From positions 187,720 through 251,719 of the forward strand of contig NMRB01000749.1 of the NCBI GenBank assembly GCA_002633025.1: 64,000 nt of DNA, read 5' to 3'. Below, one piece after another: positions 46,763 to 59,576 of the stretch. The notes beneath the pieces were generated by a model that worked only from the letters and a program-made list of their open reading frames with translations, did not search any database and was not told the DNA's origin. Both the position numbers and the translations under genes were made by a program. Every line of letters begins with the position of its first letter. Position 1 is the first letter of the stretch. This DNA comes from Notospermus geniculatus. Taxonomy: Eukaryota > Nemertea > Pilidiophora > Heteronemertea > Lineidae.

Positions 46763-47370
46763 NNNNNNNNNNNNNNNNNNNNNNNNNNNNNNNNNNNNNN
46801 NNNNNNNNNNNNNNNNNNNNNNNNNNNNNNNNNNNNNNNNNNNNNNNNNNNNNNNNNNNNNNNNNNNNNNNNNNNNNNNNNNNNNNNNNNNNNNNNNNNN
46901 NNNNNNNNNNNNNNNNNNNNNNNNNNNNNNNNNNNNNNNNNNNNNNNNNNNNNNNNNNNNNNNNNNNNNNNNNNNNNNNNNNNNNNNNNNNNNNNNNNNN
47001 NNNNNNNNNNNNNNNNNNNNNNNNNNNNNNNNNNNNNNNNNNNNNNNNNNNNNNNNNNNNNNNNNNNNNNNNNNNNNNNNNNNNNNNNNNNNNNNNNNNN
47101 NNNNNNNNNNNNNNNNNNNNNNNNNNNNNNNNNNNNNNNNNNNNNNNNNNNNNNNNNNNNNNNNNNNNNNNNNNNNNNNNNNNNNNNNNNNNNNNNNNNN
47201 NNNNNNNNNNNNNNNNNNNNNNNNNNNNNNNNNNNNNNNNNNNNNNNNNNNNNNNNNNNNNNNNNNNNNNNNNNNNNNNNNNNNNNNNNNNNNNNNNNNN
47301 NNNNNNNNNNNNNNNNNNNNNNNNNNNNNNNNNNNNNNNNNNNNNNNNNNNNNNNNNNNNNNNNNNNNNN
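46763..47370. other. Assembly gap, 608 Ns
   Basis: Open frames running through the gap are meaningless. The sequence right of it matches copy A from 35991; the sequence left of it (46621-46762) has no copy-A counterpart. Confidence 0.99.
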
Positions 47371-49676
47371 CAATACACACTGTAGTGGAAATTGTTGTGG
47401 TGGAAAATTGGCCTCACAACTTGAGAGAAAGGCAATTCTGCTAAGAGGGCTGGGTGGTAGAATGTACCACAGCAATTACCAGCCACTGAAAACAAGGAAC
47501 ACGAAAACAGCAATGATCCATCAATCATTCACATTCCAAAACCTGCCATTTTCAAGTCTGCCGTAATTATTTTACACGAGAGAAACACGCCAGAGGGATC
47601 AGAAAATGGGTAGGGCCAGCCATGGTGAATGTCATGAGCTATGGTGATAATTCTGTAAGATGCCGTGGGGAAGGAGCTCATTATTAAAACAAGAGAGCGG
47701 TGTAATGGTTCACTTCACACAGATGGTATGGATCACGAGCATGCAGCGCGACTGAGACTGAAGTCGTTGCAGTTTGTAGACAAGCATGGCGGGGTTGCTT
47801 AAAGCCAGCAGCACACCAGGCGACTGCAAGCGATCTAATCGTAATCGCCTGCAGTGAGCAAAATCGGCTGTTGACACTACATGTGTGCTGGATAGTGATC
47901 CATGGAATCTTCTCGCCAGTGAAGATCAACCAAAAGTGACATCGCCAAGTCTGCGGTGTATGGCAAGAAGATCAATGGCGATCAGGGCCCATATTCCTTA
48001 AAACCTTGCTGGGCTCTGTTACTTGCTAAAATGCCCAGTTTGTACAGGCCAATGTACACAACTAGCAACCAACTAAGCCAGCAAGGTTTCATGAATATAG
48101 GCCCGTCTTGCTTGCAATATCACCTGGGGTGCTGTTGGCTTTACAGGCTAGCATGACATGAAGTCTAAGCTGATTGAGGGACACGCTACCCTCACTAATT
48201 GTCACGGCTGTTGCTCTCGCTAATTCGTAACGATACACGTACCTCCACAATTACAGCTCTCCTCCACCCATTTCACACACAATCAGCTGCACACACGCAA
48301 AGACCATGAAAATCAATGACAGCACTTCGAAGGAATCAACTCCACGAAGATGCTAATTCTACATTCATTCCACTCTTCAGCCTCATGCAGGAAGAAGTCA
48401 CCCAAAGGACAGATCTTTCCCAGTGTTGAGACCTGTCATTACGTCTTCAGTCTTTTCCACTTTGTGGTTCTTTTTTCATGCCATTAGACTGGCATCTGTG
48501 TGCACCATGTAGTGATGCATCACATTCCCACTAAGACACAATCAGTACCAAGGGATCCACATCTACGTGGAGCCCCTGAAACGCATGGCCCATTTTCATC
48601 CTACAAGCCACAAAATACACGCGAACATCTCAGAGTCTTCCCCTGGCTACAACATGTGGTAAATGAGTTAGCAGAAAGATCAGAGTGACAAAGATGTATT
48701 TAACCCGAGGGGTCACTATCTCACCATTAGTATTCACCACATTGATTGTCCAGCTCAAAAAGACTTATGCAAGCCCATCCTGGTAAGGATTTAGAAGCTT
48801 TTATACTTCGACTCACAATGATCTGTCGTGATTCGATTCCCCTGATCGATTTTATGCCACTCAGACACATCATTGGTATTTCTAACTGAATTGTGCTCGC
48901 AATAAAAGTCACGAAAGTAAAATGATCTCATGCGGGGAAGCCATGTGATGGAGGAACGTTCAGACAAGGTATGATGGTTTACTATGGAAGGGCAAGTCTG
49001 ATGGAATTGATTTGAGAATAGGACATTCTATCGCCAGATTGCACCAGTGATTTTAACTGAATCTGCTGGCAATGAAAGCCATGAGGGCAGAATGATCTCA
49101 GGGAAGCCATGTGATGGAGGAACACTCTGACTGGGAATGATGGTTTGTTACGGAAGGGCAACACTCCCATGGAGTTGACTTGATATTGGACATTCAATCC
49201 GAAGATTGCAGCAATGATTTCTGACTGAATTCTGCTGGCAATGGAAGCCGCAGGAGCAAAATGATCTCAAGGAAGCCATGCCCGTGATGGAAGCTACATT
49301 CTGACAAGGTATGACAGTTTGCTGTGGAAGGGCAAAACTCTCATACTGACTTGAGAATGGGACATACAATTCTTAATGTTAAGCCCCAAGACTGCGACAT
49401 CAACAAGAAGCCAACCATTGGTAGCCGTCACATGATTGATAAATCACAAAAACATGTCCAACTCATTCACCATCATATTGACAGACTGTACAAGAATCTA
49501 AAATCGTCATCGTCAGTGGTGATGAATACAGAGAAGCTGTCAACAGCAGACGGAGGCGGATATACCACGAGTTTCCTGGTCGATAGGAATAGGACGGGAA
49601 ATCTGATCAAATTCAGCACTAGCAACTGGCACGTGGATTCCCAGGCTGTTTCAGAAGAACACCAGCAGCACACCAG

Positions 49677-49789
49677 CAGGCCTTTCCTTTTGAGGCGCGC
49701 TAAAATGTGCATGTGCCTCGCAAACAATAGAATTTCTATTGTTTGCGAGGCACATGCGCATTTTAGCGCGCCTCAAAAGGAAAGGCCTG
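49677..49789. mobile_element. 113-bp near-perfect palindrome, 6-bp target duplication, only in copy B
   Basis: CAGGCCTTTCCTTTTGAGGC runs to GCCTCAAAAGGAAAGGCCTG. The two halves pair over about 56 bp with one mismatch and almost no loop. CACCAG flanks it on both sides (49671-49676 and 49790-49795). Copy A (about 38294-38305) carries the empty site with a single CACCAG. Confidence 0.9.
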
Positions 49790-52700
49790 CACCAGGCGAT
49801 ATCGCAAGCGATCTGCTGAGCAAAATCGGCTGTTGACGCCAGGTGTGTGTGCGCTGGACAGCGATGTTTGGAATCTTCTCACCAGCGATGATCGACCAAT
49901 ATCAAACAATCGCAAAAGTGATATCGACAAGGCTGCGGTGGCTGGCAAGAAGATCGGCGGCGATTACATTGCTTGCGATGTCGCCTGATGTGATGTACGC
50001 TTTACAGACACCTCTCTGTCACAGAAATGACAGACACCAATAGACGATTCTTGAATTTGTAGATCTACGCACTTCCGCCGAAATCTCAACCAGAACCTCA
50101 ATCTGAAACCGACTGAGGTGATGTCATCTATGATTCAGCAATGGTCGAGTCTGACGCAATGTCTTCGATGTCACTGCCGTGGGGTTGTCTGCGTTACATC
50201 ATTCAGTTTCAGACCGAGGTTGTAGTTGAGATTTTGGCGGAATTGCGCAGATCTTTGTCATTTACGTCAATTTGAGAACGGTCTATAACATATCCTGCCA
50301 CAAATCTGCTTCCCCGATCAGCAGTTGACGTTCCAACCTTGTATTTGAGTAAACAGTCCAACGATGATAGAAAGAACAACCCATGCTATTCAAAGTACAA
50401 GATAACCTTCAGAAGACGATTTCATTCAAAGCAGCTTTCTCAATCAACCACCCACACCTCTCTCTCTCTTTGATGTGTCTTCACTCATGCATTATTACTC
50501 AGTGATGGCTTTCATGGTGCTGATATATAAGAGCATTAGCTTGATATAGTAATCTGAAAGCCACAAATAATGAAATAACCAATATTAATGGACATTTTTC
50601 CAAATGGAGCATGCAGATAGAGCACTGATTGATTATGGAGTAGGATGTTCTATGGGATTAAGAGAAGATTTTCTTCACACATCGATGGCAAGAAAGAAGG
50701 CAGAGGTCAGAAGAACTTGGGTGTTCGTATTCTGTGATCAGGCTGTAGTACCTGTTTTCTAAACAGATTTCTCCTCGACAGGGAAGCAACCCTTAAGCGG
50801 ACAGCACACCAGGGAAGGTGATGGCAATATCGCAAGTGATCTGATCACCACCGATCTTCTTGCCATTGGTTGATCATCGGTGGCGAGAAGATTCCACGCA
50901 TCGCTGTCCAGTGGACACCTGGCATCAACAGCCAAATTTGCTCAGTGGCGATCAGGGGCCTGACTTTAAGCTAATGGTACCCTTAACTCAATGCATTTTC
51001 CATTTGGTTAAAGGTACCATTAGCTTTACAGTCACTTTATGAAACAGGCCCCAGATTGCTAGCGATATCGCCTGGTGTGCTGCCCTCTTTACAGAATACC
51101 AGGACAAGCCATCAGTAACAGCATGTATCATCAGGTCCATTCAATGACTCATCTGAAGGTCATCACACAAATACTGCAGAAGATGCAAACTCAACACTTT
51201 GAAAATCACGGCCAGTGTAAAAACCATCCCTTGTCATTTTCAGCATCAAGCCGTCAAGTTTTACACTACATTTCTTACACCACCACTGATCCATTTCCAC
51301 AGCATCACGTCATCTCCAGACGTTCTTTCACACAGTCAATCACCGCACAACCATTAGTCATTTCCAATCTCTAATCCTCTGAAAATACCAATAAAGCCAG
51401 AAAAAGAACATCTCTCAATTTGCCAACCCATTCAGCTACAAACTTAAGTACAGCAAAGGATGATGATGATAATGTCAAATGTCATGTTTTAAACACTGGG
51501 ATTTCAAGCCCTGCTCAGTGAAGGTTATAAACGGACATGACTCAGAGTAAAAGAGTAAAAGAGAATCTTGGAGTCAACCAAGGCTATGTTTGGATCAATA
51601 TTTGCCTCATCTTTTTTCCAATGATCAGCTGTTCACCACAGGGTTCATAGTTATCAGCTACTGTAACATCTTCCACAGCAGGCTTCCTCTCTAACAGCAG
51701 GGCTTGGGTCTCGTTCCTCTTCATACACTCGCACACAATGTTGTGTGAGTGGATGAAGAAGAGCGAGGTAAAACCCCTGCTGTGGGAGGATGGGTTTTGG
51801 TCTCGCTCCTCCATTGCACACAATGTGTGTAAAAGAATGGATGAAGAGGAGCGAGGTACAAACCCCTGCTGTGGGAGGATGCTTACATAAGGACACCTGA
51901 TGATACTCAAGCAACTCTTCCATGCTGCACTGAGATAGAATTTTACCCTCTTTTTCACTGCGAAACGAAATCTACATGTACATGTAATGCCACAAAAATA
52001 CTGGCCATAAACTATCATTTAATGACTAACCAATGATTATGCAGAAAAATAGGCCAACTTGTTCATCAATTTTTCTACAATCTTCCAATTATGATCTTAG
52101 CTAATGACCACCATCAATTTGACCCAGTACATGCAAGCGTGCATCATCATGGCACATGTTTACAACTACCGGTATTACATGTACATCCAGTATGATGTAT
52201 CCTGTTATCCAATTGCGTCAAGGACTGTCTGGCAACCCTTTCAGCTGGTTGGACAACCTCCATGACATGGGTTCCAAGTTCAAGGACTCATCAGATATTC
52301 TTCACCAACTGCACATCGACTTACCTGCAAAGAGAAAAGAGGAGACAATTCATCAGTATATTCAGTGAGGACAGAAGATTACAAGGATATACCAAGGTTC
52401 AGAATGAAGTAACCTAACCAAACCAGCAGGGCTTGCCAGGAGACGGGTACGATTGTGCCGGTGGTGTCTGTAAACACCACTAAACTTTTCCCCAGCATGA
52501 TTGACAGCTTCTGCTACAGAGACGACAGAAACGCAGCTTTCCGGGAGAATGCTGTCCGGCTGCATCAAACCATCCACAAATGGTCACCTGAACAGAAAGT
52601 GTTTGACTACATTTTTTTCAAACAAGCTCAAACATGTCTAATGATAGAACAAGGCGGTTCATCACATCTACAGCCTAGATCACCGTACAAACCGTATTAT

Positions 52701-53107
52701 TACCATCCATGATTGATTGTACACTTGTACACCATGTAATCACATCCGCCAATACGCAATATTCAAGCGGGAGACAGAGGAACATTCAGACAAGTACCCA
52801 CGATAAAGACATCGGTAGGAAGTCTTGCCTTCCTTAATGACTCATGATTACCATGGATAGTGGAAGAACTTGGTATTCACAACAAATCAAATGGCCCTGT
52901 GGCGAGAAACAAATGACCCACAGACGTGAAAATGGGAATGGACTTCCTGGAGCACTTGAAATGTGACAAAGGGAGCGAATCCTGTTAAAGCTAAGCTTTC
53001 CACATGAGACCGATCCCACACCAAGCCTCCCCCAACTCCGCACCATGTCCAATGGAACTCTACACCAGGCCCTGCCCCATCCGCAGCGTGCCTCTTTATC
53101 TTCTTAA

Positions 53108-53277
53108 GGCCCGTTTCCACTACAGCGGATGCCGCCGTGATTTGCGACGAGTGGTGTGGTTTTCACAGGGTTTTAGATAATCCTTCAATGGTTTAACAAC
53201 ACATGGCATGTTCATTATCCAAATGCCTGTGAAAACCGCTCCACTCGCCGCGGCCGCTGCAGTGGAAACGGGCGTTT
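53108..53277. mobile_element. CCGTTTCCACTACAGCGGA-family MITE
   Basis: GGCCCGTTTCCACTACAGCG to CTGCAGTGGAAACGGGC, 170 bp, with GTTTTCACAGG / CCTGTGAAAAC inside. Confidence 0.85.
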
Positions 53278-53374
53278 ACATGAGCCCCCTCCATACCATG
53301 CCTCCCGAACTCCACACCAAATCCACCCCAAACCCCACACCAAGTACGTACTGAAATCCACCCTACAGCCCACC

Positions 53375-53796
53375 GCAACTCCATCCCACCTTCCCCTACA
53401 ACTCCATCCCGCATCCCCGTAACTCCATCCCACCTTCCCCTACAACTCCATCCCGCATCCCCGTAACTCCATCCCACCTTCCCCTACAACTCCATCCCGC
53501 ATCCCCGTAACTCCATCCCACCTTCCCCTACAACTCCATCCCGCATCCCTGCAACTCCATCCCACCTTCCCCTACAACTCCATCCCGCATCCCCGTAACT
53601 CCATCCCACCTTCCCCTACAACTCCATCCCGCATCCCCGTAACTCCATCCCACCTTCCCCTACAACTCCATCCCGCATCCCCGTAACTCCATCCCACCTT
53701 CCCCTACAACTCCATCCCGCATCCCTGCAACTCCATCCCACCTTCCCCTACAACTCCATCCCGCATCCCCGTAACTCCATCCCACCTTCCCCTACA
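53375..53796. repeat. 44-bp dimeric minisatellite with 176-bp higher-order period
   Basis: Each 44-bp unit is two related halves, ACTCCATCCCACCTTCCCCT-ACA (23) and ACTCCATCCCGCATCCCCGT-A (21). A variant half (CATCCCTGCA) occurs at 53544 and 53720, exactly 176 bp or four units apart. The array stops at the N at 53797. Confidence 0.9.
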
Positions 53797-53797
53797 N

Positions 53798-56241
53798 GTA
53801 ATGCTTGCTTAGAGGTGGGAAATGTACAAGTACCTATAACACTAAGTACTCTACTCTGATCAATAATTATGACTGCATGTCATAATATTGATTATACTAA
53901 TGGTTGTGTATAGTACAGACACAAGAATCGTCATAACAATCAGCAACAAGACATAATAGACTCTCGGAAGTCAACGTGTACGCTGAATGCGAACCACCCA
54001 GCTGCTGCACAAGTAGTCTATTCAACCAAAGACCATTTCCTTTCGAAACCCCGCAGCGAGGCAAGAGGGTCAACCATTCCCAGTCTGTGTCAAAAGTGGC
54101 TGGGCAGGAGCCAACCAACTACCGGGTAGCATGGAGAGTATACTGGTACATTGAAACAGTGTTGAAGCCATTGGCTTCCAGTAGCTGGCACCTCAGTAGC
54201 GTGTGAAGCTGCTGTAGCAGTCTGATCACATTCTTGACCGACACCACGAGCAAGTAGTAAGCCTGAAGTGATGGCCATGCCGTGATAGACTATTGGAGAT
54301 CAAAGGCAACTAATTAGGCTCCTACTGATGCTCAATAGGGAAGGATGACCGAACAAGCAGAGACGACGGAGGGGGGGGCATCTTGAGGAACCAGTTGTCG
54401 TTGCGCATGCCAAATCAACTGAGCGTTATTTCTTCTGCAATATCCTGCAGCCAGACACTGGCAAGTTGATAGAGAACAATAAATATCTGGCTGCAGCCTT
54501 CACCTATATGCAGACTTCATAGGGGAACATAACAACCTTTACCTCATCCAACTGCCTCTTTGTGCCGCCTCCACATCCAGCATCCTTCTCACGAATGTCG
54601 TCAACTTCAACAGTCGCCGACGACCTCAAACAGGGGCACAACTTCAGCATCACACTGAGTGACAAAATATCCCATGAAATGATAGAAGACTTGGAAAGTG
54701 TACCCACACAACCATCCCAACGCACTATGCAACAGGTGTCTGCAACTCTGGGCCTATATACATGCAGTGGTCACACAGACATTGTACCGTATAGAGAGGA
54801 AATAATGGCTCCAATATATTAGAATTGTAATATTGATCTGGTTGCTCAGGAATTGATATCCTTGTATTTTTAAGTGCTTTGTACGCTTGAACTTCAGTGA
54901 ACTGCCTAATCAGTGATAAAGTTCATGTTCGTGTCTATCGCAAATATACCCACTTTGATGATAGCCCTTCATTACGGCTTAAGTCAACCAGCCCTAAAGC
55001 GATGGTTTCCTAATCAGAACAGTCCCAAGAAGATGCCGAGGGCGGAACACCAACGCTGATCACCTGATTTCAACCACATACATTACCGGTACGTCCACAG
55101 AGAACCAGCCCACAGAGGATGCGGTATATTGTTCACTAAGCTGATAAACTGCCAGACTGGAGACCACAAGAGAGTTATCCATTATATAGAATTGCCAGAC
55201 CGAGTGGACAAGCTAACCCCATGACTGAGAGAGGAACCACAAAGCAGGATGGGCGATCAACCAACAGCCGGGCTGCTGGACATGGAGTGGTCTGGTGGAT
55301 GTAGTAGAGGTGATGCCAGTGTGGTCCATGATGGTTGGGAGTAAAGGCAAGGACCAACCAACCAGACAAGAACCCGACAACCACAATGGAATGGTGTATG
55401 TAGCGAGGAAGAAGATTCAGTGGCTGATTACTAGGGAGGGCCAGAACTGGGAACAGATCGAGTCTAACGAACCGGTCATAAATGAGGCCTACCTGGAAAG
55501 GTCTAGTGACTGAGACGGCACAGCAGCACTTACCATCTTGTACTTGTAGCAAGAAAAGGTTCCATTGTGACTGCATTGCTCCAACAACACCTGATAAAAT
55601 ATTCATGTCAAGTGATACCGTGTGATTTACTTCCTTCAATAAGGAACACTTACATGGCTTCTGACATGGCTCGTTTCATGGGAAGGAGTTATGTGCAAGT
55701 GGGAGGCACAAATTCTAGATGGAGAAGGAAAATGGCCCAATGGTAACGTTCCAGGTTCTTGTTAGAGTTGAAAGTGTTGGTAAGGGAAGTGCAGATGTTG
55801 AGGAGAAAAGTGATGGACAGTTCTATCACGGAGAAGCCTCCTAGGCAGACACTCTTAGGCCGGATGTACATGTAACTTCATCAAGCAAATCAACCCAATC
55901 ATGCAAGCAAGCCCGAGACAATGGCGTAGTAAGACCCCGTGGTACTGGTGTTGTCAGCTGCAAAGCACAATCCAAGTAGTCAACCTGAATCTGAAATCAT
56001 ACCTAAGCTCGCACGCCGTGCACCTTGAGCGTGCGAGGTTGGCAGCGATGCTAAGAGAGCCCGATTCCTTCAGGATGAATGCAAGTAGACTCCATAAGTC
56101 AGTCTATGTCAGCTGCAACCAGGAAGTTCTGCAGCTATGCAGCAACGAGTGGGCAGCACACCACGCGATATCACAAGCGATCTAATTGCAAGTAATCTAA
56201 TCGCCACCAATCTTCTCAACAGCCATTGCAGATGGGGCAAT
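53798..56241 (+). repeat. Third duplication, copy A, bounded by single Ns
   Basis: This 2,444-bp piece lies exactly between the Ns at 53797 and 56242 and recurs at 56362-59428. Its right end falls inside a GCAGCACACCAG-family MITE. Short frames in it resemble no known family. Confidence 0.95.
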
Positions 56242-56724
56242 NCAGCTGTGAAACAATCTTAAAATATCACCTTAAAAAAGTAAGGCGATTTTAAGTAGGT
56301 TTTAAGGGTTTTGCATGCAGTAGTGAAGGTCACCAAAACAGTCTTACAGCCCACACAGGAGGTAATGCTTGCTTAGAGGTGGGAAATGTACAAGTACCTA
56401 TAACACTAAGTACTCTAGTCTGATCAATAATTATGACTGCATGTCATAATATTGATTATACTAATGGTTGTGTATAGTACAGACACAAGAATCGTCATAA
56501 CAATCAGCAACAAGACATAATTGACTCTCGGAAGTCAACGTGTACGCTGAATGCGAACCACCCAGCTGCTGCACAAGTCTGTTCAGCCAAAGACCATTTC
56601 CTTTCGAAACCCCGCAGCGAGGCAGGAGGGTCAACCATTCCCAGTCTGTGTCAAAGTGGCTGGGCAGGAGCCAACCAACTACCGGGTAGCATGGAGGGTA
56701 TACCGGTACATTGAAACAGTGTTG

Positions 56725-57095
56725 CAGGGTTATATCTAGGATTTCAGAAGGGCACGGTGCAAACTTTGTGAAAAGGGCACTTCAACCTAGAAAAGGGCAC
56801 TTTTTATTCGCGACATTTCTACTAACGGAATTTGAGAGGCTTGTCAGTTAAAAATGTCTTTATAACTCCAGTCAACAGCCAATTTAAGGCAGTTTCTAAG
56901 GTGATACGACCAAAAGGGACCATGGCAGAGGGTCTGGGAGGTACTAACACCTAAAAAAAAAAAAAAAAAAAATTTTTTTTTTTTTTTTTTTTTAGGGGCA
57001 GAGCGGCGCCCTAGGGGGTTCAAAAAGGGCACAGCGGCACCCCCTGTCGGCGGCACGGCGTACCGCCGCTCTAAAATGGCCTAGATATAACCCTG
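56725..57095. mobile_element. DNA transposon, CA...TG ends, 6-bp target duplication, only in copy B
   Basis: 371 bp begin CAGGGTTATATCTAGG and end CCTAGATATAACCCTG (16-bp perfect inverted ends). They are flanked by GTGTTG (56719-56724 and 57096-57101). The empty site ACAGTGTTGAAGCC is at about 54157-54170. AAAAGGGCAC recurs inside, and an A20/T21 palindrome lies at 56953-56993. Confidence 0.92.
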
Positions 57096-57889
57096 GTGTT
57101 GAAGCCATTGGCTTCCAGTAGCTGGCACATCAGTAGCGTGTGAAGCTGCTGTAGCAGTCTGATCACGTTCTTGACCGACACCACGAGCAAGTAAGCCTGA
57201 AGTGATGGCCATGCCGTGATAAACTATTGGAGATCAAAGGCAACTAATTAGGCTCCTACTGATGCTCAATAGAGAAGGATGACCGAACAAGCAGAGACGA
57301 CGGGGGGGGGGCATCTTGAGGAACCAGTTGTCGTTGCATTCCGGCATGCCAAATCGACTGAGCGTTATTTCTTCTGCAATATCCTGCAGCCAGACACCAG
57401 CAAGTTGATAGAGAACTATAAATCCGGCTGCAGCCTTCACCTACATGCAGACTTCATAGGGGAACATAACAACCTTTACCTCATCCAACTGCCTCTTTGT
57501 GCCGCCTCCACGTCCAGCATCCTTCTCACGAATGTCGTCAACTTCAACAGTCGCCGACGACCTCAAACAAGGGCACAACTTCAGCATCACACAATGACTG
57601 AGTGAAAAAATATCCCACGAAATGATAGAAGACTTTGAAAGTGTACCCGTACAACCATCCCAATGCAATATGCAACAGGTGTCTGCAACTCTGGGCCTAT
57701 ATACATGCAGTGGTCACACAGACACATGCACATAGAGAGGAAATAATGGCTCCAATATATTAGAATTGTAATATTGATCTGGTTGCTCAGGAATTGATAT
57801 CCTTGTATTTTTAAGTGCTTTGCATACTTGAACTTCAATGAACTGCCTAATCAGTGATAAAGTTCATGTTCGTGTCTATCGCAAATATA

Positions 57890-58137
57890 AGGTAAAGTGG
57901 TGCAATTCTAGCCCCGGTACAATTCTAGCCCCTGAGTNCCCCTGTAAACTTTTTGAAAATAATTTATTTCTCAAAAACGAATTCAGTTAACAAGTTATTT
58001 TGAATTGAGCCATCCATCTGACTTGCATGACTACCTACATGCCAAATTTCATGTTGATATTCAAGTGTTTTGGTGGTGAAACCCTTCTAAAACCAGAAAA
58101 GGGGGCTAGAATTGTACCACTTTACCTTACCCACTTT
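57890..58137. mobile_element. Tc1-mariner-type MITE, TA duplication, only in copy B
   Basis: 248 bp with 26-bp inverted ends (AGGTAAAGTGGTGCAATTCT and onward) differing at one base. TA lies on both sides (57888-57889 and 58138-58139). The empty site AAATATACCCAC is at about 54942-54953. A single N is inside at 57938. Confidence 0.9.
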
Positions 58138-59340
58138 GATGATAGCCCTTCATTACGGCTAAGTCAACCGGCCCTAAAGCCATGGTTTCCTAATCAGAAC
58201 AGTCCCAAGAAGATGCCGAGGGCGGAACACCGACGCTCATCACCTGATTTCAACCACATACATTACCGGTACGTCCACAGAGAACGAGCCCACAGAGGAT
58301 GCGGTATATTGTTCACTAAGCTGATAAACTGCCAGACTGGAGACCACAAGAGAGTTATCCGTTATATAAAACTGCCAGACCGAGTGGACAAGCTAACCCC
58401 ATGACTGAGAGAGGAACACCACAAAGCAGGATGGGCGATCAACCAAGAGCCGGGTTGCTGGATGGAGTGGTCTGGCAGGCGTAGTAGAGGCGATGCCAAA
58501 TGTGGTCCATGATGGTTAGGAGTAAGGCAAGGTCTAACCAACCAACCAGACAAGAACCTGACGAACCAGAATGGAATAGTGTAGCGAGGGAGAAGGTTCA
58601 GTGGCTGATTACGAGGTCGAGGGAAGGCCAGAACTGGGAACAGATCGAGCCTAACGAACCGGTCATAAATGAGGCCTACCTGGAAAGGTCTAGTGACTGA
58701 GACGGCACAGCAGCACTTACCATCTTGTACTTGTAGCAAGAAAAGGTTCCATTGTGACTGCATTGCTCCAACAACACCTGATAAAATATTCATGTCAAGT
58801 GATACCGTGTGATTTACTTCCTTCAATAAGGAACACTTACATGGCTTCTGACATGGCTCGTTTCACGGGATAGAATTATGTGCAAGTGGGAGGCACAAAT
58901 TCTAGATGGAGAAGGAAAATGGCCCAATGGTAACGTTCCAGGTTCTTGTTAGAGTTGAAAGTGTTGGTAAGGGAAGTGCAGATGTTGAGGAGAAAAGTGA
59001 TGGACAGTTCTATCACGGAGAAGCCTCCTAGGCAGACACTCTTAGGCCGGATGTACATGTAACTTCATCAAGCAAATCAACCCAATCATGCAAGCAAGCC
59101 CGAGACAATGGCGTAGTAAGACCCCGTGGTACTGGTGTTGTCAGCTGCAAAGCACAATCCAAGTAGTCAACCTGAATCTGAAATCATACCTAAGCTCGCA
59201 CGCCGTGCACCTTGAGCGTGCGAGGTTGGCAGCGATGCTAAGAGAGCCCGATTCCTTCAGGATGAATGCAAGTAGACTCCATAAGTCAGTCTATGTCAGC
59301 TGCAACCAGGAAGTTCTGCAGCTATGCAGCAACGAGTGGG

Positions 59341-59576
59341 CAGCACACCACGCGATATCACAAGCGATCTAATTGCAAGTAATCTAATCGCCACCAATCT
59401 TCTCAACAGCCATTGCAGATGGGGCAATATCTATTTTGGTATTGTCTGATAATAGGCGAGCACCGCTGGCGAGAAGATTCCATGGATCGCTGCCCAGCCC
59501 ACTAGGGCACACCTGGTGTCAGCAGTGATTTTGCTCGATGAGCAGATCGGTAGCGATGTCTTTTGGTTGCTGCTGG
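59341..59576. mobile_element. GCAGCACACCAGGCGATAT-family MITE
   Basis: CAGCACACCACGCGATATCA at the left; GCTCGATGAGCAGATCGGTA, GCGATGTC and GCTGCTGG at the decayed right end. The truncated counterpart is at 56154-56241. Confidence 0.6.

Larger units (their letters stand above)
42144..52960 (+). repeat. 11-kb tandem segmental duplication, copy B
   Basis: Counterpart of 30670-41751. B-only insertions are 43843-43962, 44358-44773, about 45930-46762 and 49677-49789. A 608-base gap of Ns lies at 46763-47370. Confidence 0.95.
56362..59428 (+). repeat. Third duplication, copy B
   Basis: Counterpart of 53798-56241. The length excess of 623 bp is explained by the insertions at 56725-57095 and 57890-58137 plus their target duplications, with small indels. 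Confidence 0.95.

Noticed and set aside
46605-47566. Long open frames of 250-315 codons
   Set aside because: They run through 608 Ns and are artefacts.
55175-55639. 154-codon minus-strand frame in the third duplication (and its counterpart at 58362-58826)
   Set aside because: The two copies differ by frameshifting indels, which argues against coding constraint; no domain recognised.
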